In this document: positions 9,400-15,937 of the stretch, one piece after another
How the letters are laid out: each line of letters starts with the position of its first letter
How positions within the stretch are numbered: the stretch's first letter is position 1
DNA from: Collimonas sp. PA-H2
GTDB lineage: Bacteria; Pseudomonadota; Gammaproteobacteria; Burkholderiales; Burkholderiaceae_D
Assembly (NCBI RefSeq): GCF_002564105.1
Contig: NZ_PDBX01000001.1
Span: forward strand, 3,224,001 to 3,288,000
Direction of reading: 5' to 3'
Length of the DNA: 64,000 nucleotides
The notes under the pieces: generated by a model
The model's input: the letters and a program-made list of their open reading frames with translations, nothing else
The model's database searches: none
Told to the model about the DNA's origin: nothing
Made by a program: the position numbers and the translations under genes

Positions 9400-9427
9400 C
9401 AGGCGGGACAGACGTCGCCTGCTTTTA
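9400..9427 (+). terminator. Weak candidate terminator at end of late operon
   Basis: CAGGCG (9400-9405) pairs with CGCCTG (9416-9421) and is followed by CTTTTAT. The stem is only 6 bp. It lies between the plus-strand tail operon and the convergent repressor gene, where a terminator would be expected. Confidence 0.35.
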
Positions 9428-9886
9428 TAGAGGGTCCTTTTTTTTACCGCCGATTTTATTTACTATTTTTCCGCTCGATATCGTGCCGTGATTAGTGCCA
9501 CCTTGAATTACTTGGGCATTCTTCCCCGTAATCGTATGGACGAGTTGTGCTTGTTTTTCGCGCACGGCAGTGGATGGATCAGTCCCCAAGCCGTCAACCA
9601 TTCCGAGTACGCTAACTTTCCCTCGGATATCGAGGCATCGATATCCCCGCAGTAATTCGTCTTCATCCGTCGACAGTTCCGCTGATGACACCTTACCCGT
9701 CAGCACGTATTGGACATCCACACCCGCTGCCGCGACAAGAGCGAGATAGTCCCAATCGGGGCTTCTTTTGCCAGCTTCGTAATTAATTTGAGAAAGCCGT
9801 TGGACCCCGCCAGCCGCCGCCATCGCGTCTTGGCTCAGTTCTAATCTCTTTCTTTCTTCTCGCAGCCTATCGCCAAATGAATTCAT
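9425..9886 (-). CDS. XRE-family prophage repressor (cI/C-like)
   Basis: 153-residue DNA-binding protein, probably the lysogeny repressor. Residues 5-60 form an XRE helix-turn-helix ('FGDRLREERKRLELSQDAMA', then 'SQINYEAGKRSPDWDYLALV'). The C-terminal half has no LexA-like peptidase motif, so RecA-driven self-cleavage is not evident. It is transcribed against the tail genes and diverges from the early genes at 9966, the classic switch arrangement. Its upstream region carries a TGTATACG sequence (9909-9916) that recurs at the integrase promoter. Confidence 0.8.
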   Translation of the reverse strand: MNSFGDRLREERKRLELSQDAMAAAGGVQRLSQINYEAGKRSPDWDYLALVAAAGVDVQYVLTGKVSSAELSTDEDELLRGYRCLDIRGKVSVLGMVDGLGTDPSTAVREKQAQLVHTITGKNAQVIQGGTNHGTISSGKIVNKIGGKKKDPL

Positions 9887-9965
9887 TTATTTCCATTTTC
9901 TATTTACATGTATACGATTGCATACTAAAATTGAGGCAATCCTAGTCACTACACATCATATCACC

Positions 9966-10166
9966 ATGCAAATATTGCCAAAAGATAGACGTCTTCCCAA
10001 TGGAACGATTTCCATGCCACGCAACGTGCGCATCACGACCGATGAAATGGTTGAGATCAAGCAGTACGCTGCCAACGAAAAGAAATCACATACCTGGTTC
10101 TTGCGCGTCATGGTCTTGCGCGGCCTTGAAAGCTACAAGCGCGAACTAGCCTTTAAATCACAATAA
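9966..10166 (+). CDS. Small prophage protein, possible early regulator
   Basis: 66 residues from the ATG at 9966; a TTG at 9918 would add 16 residues. The sequence 'GTISMPRNVRITTDEMVEIK' followed by an Arg/Glu-rich helix resembles a small DNA-binding fold of the ribbon-helix-helix type, but I do not recognise the family. Its place as the first gene divergent from the repressor suggests a Cox/Cro-like regulator. That role is inferred from position only. Confidence 0.5.
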   Translation: MQILPKDRRLPNGTISMPRNVRITTDEMVEIKQYAANEKKSHTWFLRVMVLRGLESYKRELAFKSQ

Positions 10167-10176
10167 TCGATCTCGC

Positions 10177-10434
10177 ATGAGAGTCATCAGCATTCCTTGC
10201 CCGCATTGCCGCCACCGCGTGCGCGCTGCTAAAAGCCGCACTATGTCCGAGCTGATGAAAGAGATCACGTACATGTGCCAGAACCCTGATTGCGGTCATA
10301 GCTTCGTCGCCAGCCTAGAAGTGCTGCGCACCTTGTCTATGTCGGCAATCCCGAATCCTGATATTCGTATCCATGTTTCCCAACATGTCCGCAACGCTTG
10401 TGCCAATCAGTTGGCGCTATTCAAGAATGATTGA
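10177..10434 (+). CDS. Ogr/Delta-like late transcription activator
   Basis: 85 residues. An N-terminal zinc-binding domain carries the Ogr/Delta cysteine pattern (C-P-H-C at residues 8-11, C-Q-N-P-D-C at ~34-39), followed by 'GHSFVASLEVLRTLSMSAIP', a highly typical Ogr segment. Ogr proteins turn on the late (head, tail, lysis) promoters of P2-like phages. In P2, ogr lies after D; here the repressor and one small gene intervene. Confidence 0.9.
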   Translation: MRVISIPCPHCRHRVRAAKSRTMSELMKEITYMCQNPDCGHSFVASLEVLRTLSMSAIPNPDIRIHVSQHVRNACANQLALFKND

Positions 10435-10515
10435 GGCACGCATGACTACCTTCTGCATCTTGGCTCCACCGTAATCCTCCGCTAGTTCGTTTCGCCCCTC
10501 CCGTTGCACCCTGCA

Positions 10516-10533
10516 ATGCCTGATTTCAGGCAT
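10516..10533. promoter_or_regulatory. 18-bp palindrome upstream of early operon
   Basis: ATGCCTGATTTCAGGCAT is a perfect inverted repeat (8-bp arms, 2-bp spacer) in the 134-base gap between the Ogr gene and the next ORF. A candidate operator for a prophage regulator; the binding protein is unknown. Confidence 0.4.
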
Positions 10534-10568
10534 GCGGGATTCGTTCACCCTGAAATAAGGAAATCACT

Positions 10569-10967
10569 ATGCAAAACACCATCACACTACTTTGGCTCGG
10601 CCTCGGTTTCACCATCGCCGACCGCGTCCAGGTCGATCAATTGAACGATTGCGTATTCAACGAGTGGCTGCAAATCCCACTGGAAAGCAGGCGCGATCTG
10701 GCGCTTGTGGTGACAGATGAAGATGATTTTTCAGCCGCCTTTGCCGGCACCGCAGTTGACGGCTTCCGGTTCATCTTCCTGCAAGACTGCAAGATCGATC
10801 CTCTGGTCGCATTTTCTGGCATGAGCTTCAACGACCTCCGTGCAATGCCAACCTGTAATTACACCAATAACAGCCGGGGCAAGCTGGTTCACTACGCCCG
10901 CAAGTACGTCTACAAGACGATTTTCAGACAACCTAGATATATCTTCGAACCAGCCGAGGCGCTTTGA
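10569..10967 (+). CDS. Hypothetical prophage protein
   Basis: 132 residues, no family recognised. It contains no obvious membrane segment or signal peptide and has mixed alpha/beta composition. A good Shine-Dalgarno (AAGGA) precedes the ATG. It opens a tightly packed run of early genes (10569-13768) that includes the replication endonuclease, so it is probably an early gene product. Confidence 0.6.
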   Translation: MQNTITLLWLGLGFTIADRVQVDQLNDCVFNEWLQIPLESRRDLALVVTDEDDFSAAFAGTAVDGFRFIFLQDCKIDPLVAFSGMSFNDLRAMPTCNYTNNSRGKLVHYARKYVYKTIFRQPRYIFEPAEAL

Positions 10968-10969
10968 TC

Positions 10970-11188
10970 ATGGCCGCGCAAACGACTCTCACCATGATAA
11001 AGCGCATCACGGTGAATCCAGCAGTAACGCGTCGGCACTCAGATCCGACCGTAGGGATGTACACCACGCAAGAAGTTAATTTCCATTTTCATGACGACAG
11101 TCTGCACACGCTGCGTCTTCATCTTGATGCCGGTCTGAACGCGCTGGCTATGGGCGAATTGATTACCAATAAAGAGGTGACAGCATGA
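10970..11188 (+). CDS. Hypothetical small prophage protein
   Basis: 72 residues from the ATG at 10970, 2 bases after the preceding stop; a TTG at 10964 would overlap that gene. The segment 'EVNFHFHDDSLHTLRLHLDAG' suggests a small alpha/beta fold. No family recognised. The stop overlaps the next start (ATGA), so the genes are probably translated together. Confidence 0.55.
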   Translation: MAAQTTLTMIKRITVNPAVTRRHSDPTVGMYTTQEVNFHFHDDSLHTLRLHLDAGLNALAMGELITNKEVTA

Positions 11189-11292
11189 AAAAATTGAAAA
11201 ACATTCTTCTCGACCTGGGCGTGATCACGCTCGGCTGCCTTCTCATGATGGCGGGCCCATTGCTGCAAGCCACCGGCGTCATTGGAGGTTAA
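11185..11292 (+). CDS. 35-residue single-span membrane peptide
   Basis: Starts with ATGA overlap on the previous gene. Lys-rich N-terminus 'MKKLKNILLD' followed by one hydrophobic segment 'LGVITLGCLLMMAGPLL'. The Shine-Dalgarno of the following gene (GGAGG) is built into its last codons, which supports its translation. Function unknown. Confidence 0.5.
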   Translation: MKKLKNILLDLGVITLGCLLMMAGPLLQATGVIGG

Positions 11293-11295
11293 ACC

Positions 11296-11634
11296 ATGGC
11301 GACCCGCTCCCAACAAACGCACCAGGACATTGCGTACACACACCTGACACACGCCTACATCATGCTGGCCGGCGACAAGGAAAGTGTGCGCGCTGGCCGT
11401 TGGAATGGCATCCCGCCGCGTGACCGACAGATGCTGGCGCACATGGCCGGCATTGGCAGCAAGAAGGGTGACACCACCTTGCAATCGCTGAACGCCCTGG
11501 AGCGCGGCAAGCTGCATTTCGAAGCCCGCCGGCTTATCAAGCAACTTGAAATCGTCCTGCGCTGTGCGCAAGGCGGCGAGTTGCCCAGCCAGTTTCCGGC
11601 AGCAGGTCACGAATCGGACGGTATCGCTGCATGA
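11296..11634 (+). CDS. Hypothetical prophage protein
   Basis: 112 residues, basic, no family recognised. GGAGG Shine-Dalgarno 7 bases before the ATG. The stop overlaps the start of the replication gene (ATGA), a common arrangement in P2-like early operons, so a replication-related accessory role is possible but not shown. Confidence 0.55.
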   Translation: MATRSQQTHQDIAYTHLTHAYIMLAGDKESVRAGRWNGIPPRDRQMLAHMAGIGSKKGDTTLQSLNALERGKLHFEARRLIKQLEIVLRCAQGGELPSQFPAAGHESDGIAA

Positions 11635-13598
11635 GCTATCGTTTCTATTCCTCCGAGGCCATCACCGGCTTGCCCAAGCGAATGGGCCGCGCCCTGCGCG
11701 ACCTGTTCGCCCGCGACGGTTACGAAAAGCACGAACACAAGGTCGATGTCATTGATGAGATCTGGTCTGCCGACCATTTCATTTTGCCGCCAGATGCGCC
11801 AGATGAGGCGCTGTATCGCGCCGCCGACACTGCTGCCCGCGCCTGTTACCAGTTCTGTGCCGACCTGCAATCACTTGACGCGATTGTGTCAGCCATTCAT
11901 GAACACTGCGACCGCCACGGCGTTGCCGCGCCAGCCGGTAAAGAAGAAGCCGAAATCATCCGCCGGGCGCTGGACAAGGCTTGGTGGCTGCGCGGCATCC
12001 GCAAGGCCCATGCGCGCCGCTGCGAACATATGGCGATCCGCCTGGGCTTTACTCATTTCAAGGCCGGTGCTTATGTTAGCAATGAGACAGCCTATCGTCA
12101 GCAGCGTCGTAATAAGCAGAATGCCAAGCTGCTGGCCTCCATAGAGATACAGAACGAAAACGGTCAAATCTATAACCTGGAAGCGTTAGCCGCCCTCGGT
12201 ACGGCCAACAAGTCCATTCGGCACAGTGAATTGATGACACGGATTCGGGGCTTTGAAGAAATCGCCTTCGACCTGGGTCATGTCGGCATCTTTGCCACCA
12301 TCACTGCCCCGAGTAAATACCATGCTGTCCTGAGCAAGAGCGGCGAACCTAACCCGAAATACAAGGCATTTGGCGAACCCACACCGCGTGATGCGCAAGC
12401 CTATCTGTGTGACGTGTGGAAGAAGATCCGTTCCAAGCTGCACCGTGACGGCATCCATGCCTACGGCTTCCGTATTGCTGAACCGCACCATGACGGCTGT
12501 CCGCACTGGCACATGCTGATGTTCGTCGCGCCCGAACACCTGGAGCGCTACGAGAAAGTCATGACGGCTTATGCCATGCGTGAAGATGGTGATGAATGCG
12601 GGGCCAAGAAGAACCGTGTCAAGCTGGTCCGCATCGAAGCTGGCAAGGGTACTGCCGCTGGCTACATTATCAAGTATGTCACCAAGAACACCGATGGCAA
12701 GAATCTGGACGAACACCATGTCATCGAAAATGGGCAAAAGCATATTCTGGTGGAAGACCTGGTCGGCGATGAACTGATCAAACCTAGCCAGCGTGTGTGC
12801 TATTGGGCGCAGACTTGGGGCATCCGGCAATTTCAGCAAGTCGGCGGCGCGCCTGTCGGTCCCTGGCGCGAGTTACGGCGCGTCAAAAGCGAAAGCATCC
12901 TGCATGCACCGGAAGCAGTGAAATCGGCGTGGCAGGCCGCGCAGAGCATCAAGGCCACGGAAATCAATGTGGTCGATGGCAAGCGTGTCAAAACCGTCAA
13001 GACCATCAAGCAAGCCTCTTACCGCGATTACCTGCTGGCCCAGGGCGGCCCCACGGTCGGGCGCAAGGGCCTGGTCAAGATCGCCACGCGCAGCACCGTG
13101 GTCGAAGGTAAGTACGCAACCTATGAGATGGACAAGCCGTGCGGGATTTATCACGCATGGAATCCTCACGCGGTGTACGAATCGGTCCGTTATCAGTGGA
13201 CGGTCGTCGGCGCCGCCAAGGCTGTGGCTTTTGATCTACCTTGGACTGGTGTAAATAACTGTACGAAAAAATCTAAAAAGAAAATTTCTACTTCGGTTTT
13301 AACGCCGGAAGAAATAGCAGCAACAGCCGTTCGGCTTGCTGATTTCATCGAAAAAAATCCACAACCAGCTTATCAGCCGACCGACTGGTCGGCGATAGAT
13401 AAAAAATCGAAAGACCTAGAACGGGAAACAGACAAATTTGCCACCGCGATGAATGCGCAGTGTGAAGAGACGCGCCGGCAGGAAGCCGCCGCTTACGAAA
13501 AAAACGACATGGCGGCACGCAAGCGTCTTGTCACGTCCTGGGCCGCTCTCGGCGCCTGCCCATATCCACGAATTTTTATTACTGAAAGGGACCTATGA
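11631..13598 (+). CDS. Replication initiation endonuclease (P2 gpA-like, HUH)
   Basis: Nicks the phage origin and starts rolling-circle replication. 655 residues; P2 gpA has 761. The HUH metal-binding motif is visible as 'DGCPHWHMLMF' near residues 287-299. The double catalytic tyrosine motif Y-x3-Y appears in 'GYIIKYVTKNTDG' near residues 343-355, matching the Tyr450/Tyr454 region of P2 gpA. The last ~110 residues (from 13,250) are encoded by visibly more AT-rich, Lys-rich sequence than the rest, hinting at a different origin for the tail. Confidence 0.9.
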   Translation: MSYRFYSSEAITGLPKRMGRALRDLFARDGYEKHEHKVDVIDEIWSADHFILPPDAPDEALYRAADTAARACYQFCADLQSLDAIVSAIHEHCDRHGVAAPAGKEEAEIIRRALDKAWWLRGIRKAHARRCEHMAIRLGFTHFKAGAYVSNETAYRQQRRNKQNAKLLASIEIQNENGQIYNLEALAALGTANKSIRHSELMTRIRGFEEIAFDLGHVGIFATITAPSKYHAVLSKSGEPNPKYKAFGEPTPRDAQAYLCDVWKKIRSKLHRDGIHAYGFRIAEPHHDGCPHWHMLMFVAPEHLERYEKVMTAYAMREDGDECGAKKNRVKLVRIEAGKGTAAGYIIKYVTKNTDGKNLDEHHVIENGQKHILVEDLVGDELIKPSQRVCYWAQTWGIRQFQQVGGAPVGPWRELRRVKSESILHAPEAVKSAWQAAQSIKATEINVVDGKRVKTVKTIKQASYRDYLLAQGGPTVGRKGLVKIATRSTVVEGKYATYEMDKPCGIYHAWNPHAVYESVRYQWTVVGAAKAVAFDLPWTGVNNCTKKSKKKISTSVLTPEEIAATAVRLADFIEKNPQPAYQPTDWSAIDKKSKDLERETDKFATAMNAQCEETRRQEAAAYEKNDMAARKRLVTSWAALGACPYPRIFITERDL

Positions 13599-13768
13599 AA
13601 ATCTCAATGTATCTGTGCCTGACCATTTTGTTGATCTGTGCGTATTTCGGCCTTGGCCGGTTGGTTCACGTGATTTTCCGCACCTCATTGGTAGCAACCA
13701 TCGGATGGTCGGCCGTTGGATTTTTAGCCTTGATGCATGGCATGCTTCAAGGGGCTTTCTATAGATAA
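13595..13768 (+). CDS. 57-residue membrane protein
   Basis: ATGA overlap with the stop of the replication gene and an AAAGGGA Shine-Dalgarno support translation. Two hydrophobic segments are visible: 'MYLCLTILLICAYFGLGRLV' (residues 5-24) and 'LVATIGWSAVGFLALMHGML' (33-52). Function unknown. Confidence 0.55.
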   Translation: MKISMYLCLTILLICAYFGLGRLVHVIFRTSLVATIGWSAVGFLALMHGMLQGAFYR

Positions 13769-13825
13769 GACATTCCTCTCGAGCGTGGTAAATAATTTAT
13801 TGAAGAAAATCGCAGAAAAGGAAAA

Positions 13826-14026
13826 ATGCAAATGAATCAACGGTTTATTCGGTTGCCTGAAGTACTGGGAATTGTTGGTCTTGGCAAGACCGTGGTTTAC
13901 GGAAAAATCAAGGAGGGGACATTTCCACGCCAGGTAAAGCTTGGACGTATATCCGGTTGGGTCGAAGCAGAAGTGCAGGCATGGGTCAATTTGCAAATTC
14001 AACGGAGCCGAGGCAATTTTTCATAA
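13826..14026 (+). CDS. AlpA-family phage regulatory protein
   Basis: 66-residue MerR-like winged-helix DNA-binding protein. The pattern 'RLPEVLGIVGLGKTVVYGKI' then 'GTFPRQVKLGRISGWVEAEV' is the AlpA (prophage CP4-57 regulator) signature. Relatives control excision or integrase genes. An AAAAGGAAAA Shine-Dalgarno supports the start at 13826 or 13832. It is the last phage core gene before the AT-rich cargo block. Confidence 0.85.
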   Translation: MQMNQRFIRLPEVLGIVGLGKTVVYGKIKEGTFPRQVKLGRISGWVEAEVQAWVNLQIQRSRGNFS

Positions 14027-14146
14027 TATCAATCAGTTTGATAAATCTGAATTTGATCTATGGAAACGTGATTGATCGCGTATGCTTCAAGTTTGGTTGC
14101 CATGTGACATGAGTGAATTAAAGGCTGCATATTGCTTCTTTGGGGG

Positions 14147-14165
14147 GCTCAATTGATGATTGAGC
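14147..14165. promoter_or_regulatory. Palindrome in the TAC upstream region
   Basis: GCTCAAT-tgatg-ATTGAGC, perfect 7-bp arms, in the 279-base AT-rich gap between alpA and the toxin gene. Candidate binding site for the HTH antitoxin or a phage regulator. It lies ~140 bases before the toxin start, so it may belong to another function. Nothing else in this gap looks like a gene. Confidence 0.3.
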
Positions 14166-14305
14166 GACTGAAATCATACTGAGCAACTACCAATCGCTGA
14201 GATATGTTAATGTTAATGCAAGTTGTAAATTGCCCAAAGTAAACAAAAAGTAGCCTTATAAATTACAAACAATAGTGCTATCTTTAAGGTATCATCCACT
14301 TTCTT

Positions 14306-14746
14306 ATGCCGATACGACCACGTGCGAACCTTACGCCGGCCCCTGAAGACTTGGGGAGTCTGGAAGACAAAGATCGGTACATATATGGTGGACCCGTATA
14401 TTCGTTGCAGGACGTCAAAGATTTTGTAAGCCAAAAAAATACAGATGCTATCAACATTGTTACGGCGAAAGCGGTGTCAGATCTACGCCATGAACTTCGC
14501 TGGGATCTGCGGGATATTTGCGGATTTATAAATTGCTTGGAGCGCTGTCATTATCGATACTCGCAGTGGTGTTATGCGTCAGCAAAAGCCACAATTCCTT
14601 ATGCCGCAGACGTGTACATAATGGGATATAACAGAATTCGTAAACTAGAATGGCAGGAGGAAAATCCATGGAACTATTTCAAATTTTCTTATAGTAGCGC
14701 TGGAAATACGATTGAAATTTTTTCGATCCATCCCGAGAAAAAGTAG
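14306..14746 (+). CDS. MqsR-like toxin of a toxin-antitoxin-chaperone module
   Basis: Probable ribosome-dependent or free mRNA interferase. 146 residues against 98 in E. coli MqsR, with ~30 extra residues at the N-terminus. The pattern from 'YSLQDVKDFVSQ' (32-43) through 'LRDICGFINCLE' (68-79) and 'ADVYIMGY' (101-108) to 'NYFKFSY...IEIFSIHPEK' (123-145) follows the order of helices and strands of MqsR. The MqsR residues known as Lys56 and Gln68 do not appear conserved in my alignment by eye, while the later Tyr does. Toxin identity rests heavily on the adjacent mqsA and secB-like genes. Low-GC codon use points to recent transfer. Confidence 0.65.
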   Translation: MPIRPRANLTPAPEDLGSLEDKDRYIYGGPVYSLQDVKDFVSQKNTDAINIVTAKAVSDLRHELRWDLRDICGFINCLERCHYRYSQWCYASAKATIPYAADVYIMGYNRIRKLEWQEENPWNYFKFSYSSAGNTIEIFSIHPEKK

Positions 14747-14772
14747 TTGTTAAATTTAATGGAGAATTTTTG

Positions 14773-15366
14773 ATGAACACCTCAAAGCGTATTGCATGCA
14801 AATATTGTGATGCAGGACGTATGGTTGAAGTGAGCGTTGATGAGCACATAAAGAGCGGTCGTGCGAAGCTAGTCGTTAAAGGTATATTGCAGTGGCAATG
14901 CGATGTATGTGAGTCGGTCATGACGGACGCCCAACAGTACACGCATAACGAGAAGCTTGTTCGCGATGCTGAAAATCATAAGGCCGGATATATAACTCCA
15001 GCGATGTTACGAGATTTTAGAGAAAAATATTCGTTGTCGCAGAGGGAGGCTGGTCGCCTCATCGGTGCAGGGAAAGGCGCATTTGGCAAGTATGAGTCTG
15101 GGCATCACTTGTCTACTCCTACTGCGAAGCTTATTCGCGTGGCTTTGGCTGTGCCTGAAGCCGCACGCTATTTAGCAGTCGAAGAAGGGGTTAGTATTTC
15201 GTTGCCTACATTGGATGATATGTGGGATGAAAATGAACGCCCATTTTCTAAGGTAACGTTGATGCTACTGAATTCAAATGATTCGTTCATTGAGGCTGCC
15301 AACATGGCAGAGTTCCGAGAGAGTGAATCTACTTGGAAGACCTCACGAATGATGGAATGTGCATGA
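14773..15366 (+). CDS. MqsA-like antitoxin with C-terminal extension
   Basis: 197 residues, against 131 in E. coli MqsA. The N-terminal zinc domain has two CxxC pairs (Cys9/Cys12 and Cys43/Cys46). The HTH domain (~residues 84-125) includes 'LSQREAGRLIGAGKGAFGKY' and the following 'ESG', which aligns closely with the MqsA helix-turn-helix. E. coli MqsA ends near the equivalent of residue 135; here ~60 further residues follow, with hydrophobic patches such as 'FSKVTLMLL'. In known TAC systems such a tail (chaperone addiction sequence) makes the antitoxin unstable unless bound by the SecB-like partner. The ATG at 14773 has a GGAG Shine-Dalgarno; the toxin stop is 26 bases upstream. Confidence 0.85.
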   Translation: MNTSKRIACKYCDAGRMVEVSVDEHIKSGRAKLVVKGILQWQCDVCESVMTDAQQYTHNEKLVRDAENHKAGYITPAMLRDFREKYSLSQREAGRLIGAGKGAFGKYESGHHLSTPTAKLIRVALAVPEAARYLAVEEGVSISLPTLDDMWDENERPFSKVTLMLLNSNDSFIEAANMAEFRESESTWKTSRMMECA

Positions 15367-15869
15367 AACTAAGTCCATTCCAGCTTTTGCATAGTCGGCT
15401 TATAAAGATTCACGTTGATGAAAATCCCGTAAATCCTTTTCATAAGGAAGGGGTGAGCGTAATTCGTAGGCCAAAGGATATGTTTGAAATTGAGCAGTTC
15501 GCTCAGATCAAGCTGCAATCTCAAGACTCTAAAAAGAGTTCTGCCGAAGATGAGTCCAACGAAAAAATCTACTTTGCCATACTCGGTTTGAGAACAACGG
15601 ATGACTCTGTTAAGCAAATTCCGTATTCATTTGAAATTGTTATTTCTGGGGTCATTCATGCGGAACCAATTGAAGGAAAGACCGACGCTGAAAATGCCGA
15701 TTCGGCGGCACAATATTCATATAGCCTCCTTTATGGACAAATGAGAGAGACGCTTTCCAATTTGACTTCTCGTATGAAGTGGGGGGCTTTTATCTTGCCG
15801 ACAGTTAGCTTTATGGATGCTAAGTTTCCTCAAAAAAATGATGAAATAGTGCGAAAAGCTGAGCAATGA
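15363..15869 (+). CDS. SecB-like chaperone of the TAC module
   Basis: 168 residues (E. coli SecB 155). The start ATG overlaps the antitoxin stop (ATGA), so synthesis is coupled. The C-terminal half shows the SecB-fold signature: 'SLLYGQMRETLSNLTSRM' (121-138) and 'WGAFILPTVSFMDAKF' (140-155), corresponding to the 'R..........N.......L.PV.F' region of SecB-like TAC chaperones. The middle strand region 'IPYSFEIVISGVIHA' (86-100) fits the long beta strands of SecB. Predicted to bind the C-terminal tail of the preceding antitoxin rather than act in general export. Confidence 0.8.
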   Translation: MKLSPFQLLHSRLIKIHVDENPVNPFHKEGVSVIRRPKDMFEIEQFAQIKLQSQDSKKSSAEDESNEKIYFAILGLRTTDDSVKQIPYSFEIVISGVIHAEPIEGKTDAENADSAAQYSYSLLYGQMRETLSNLTSRMKWGAFILPTVSFMDAKFPQKNDEIVRKAEQ

Positions 15870-15892
15870 TCAAGCTTGGCACCATACACAAC

Positions 15893-15930
15893 AACGTACT
15901 ACCGACGTATACGTCAAAAAGGTAGTCGTT
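15893..15930. terminator. Inverted repeat between TAC module and integrase
   Basis: AACGTACTACC (15893-15903) pairs with GGTAGTCGTT (15921-15930), with one bulged T, and encloses the perfect palindrome GACGTATACGTC (15904-15915). It sits between convergent genes and could act as a bidirectional terminator, or as a protein binding site given the inner palindrome. Confidence 0.4.
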
Positions 15931-15937
15931 AACGAGG

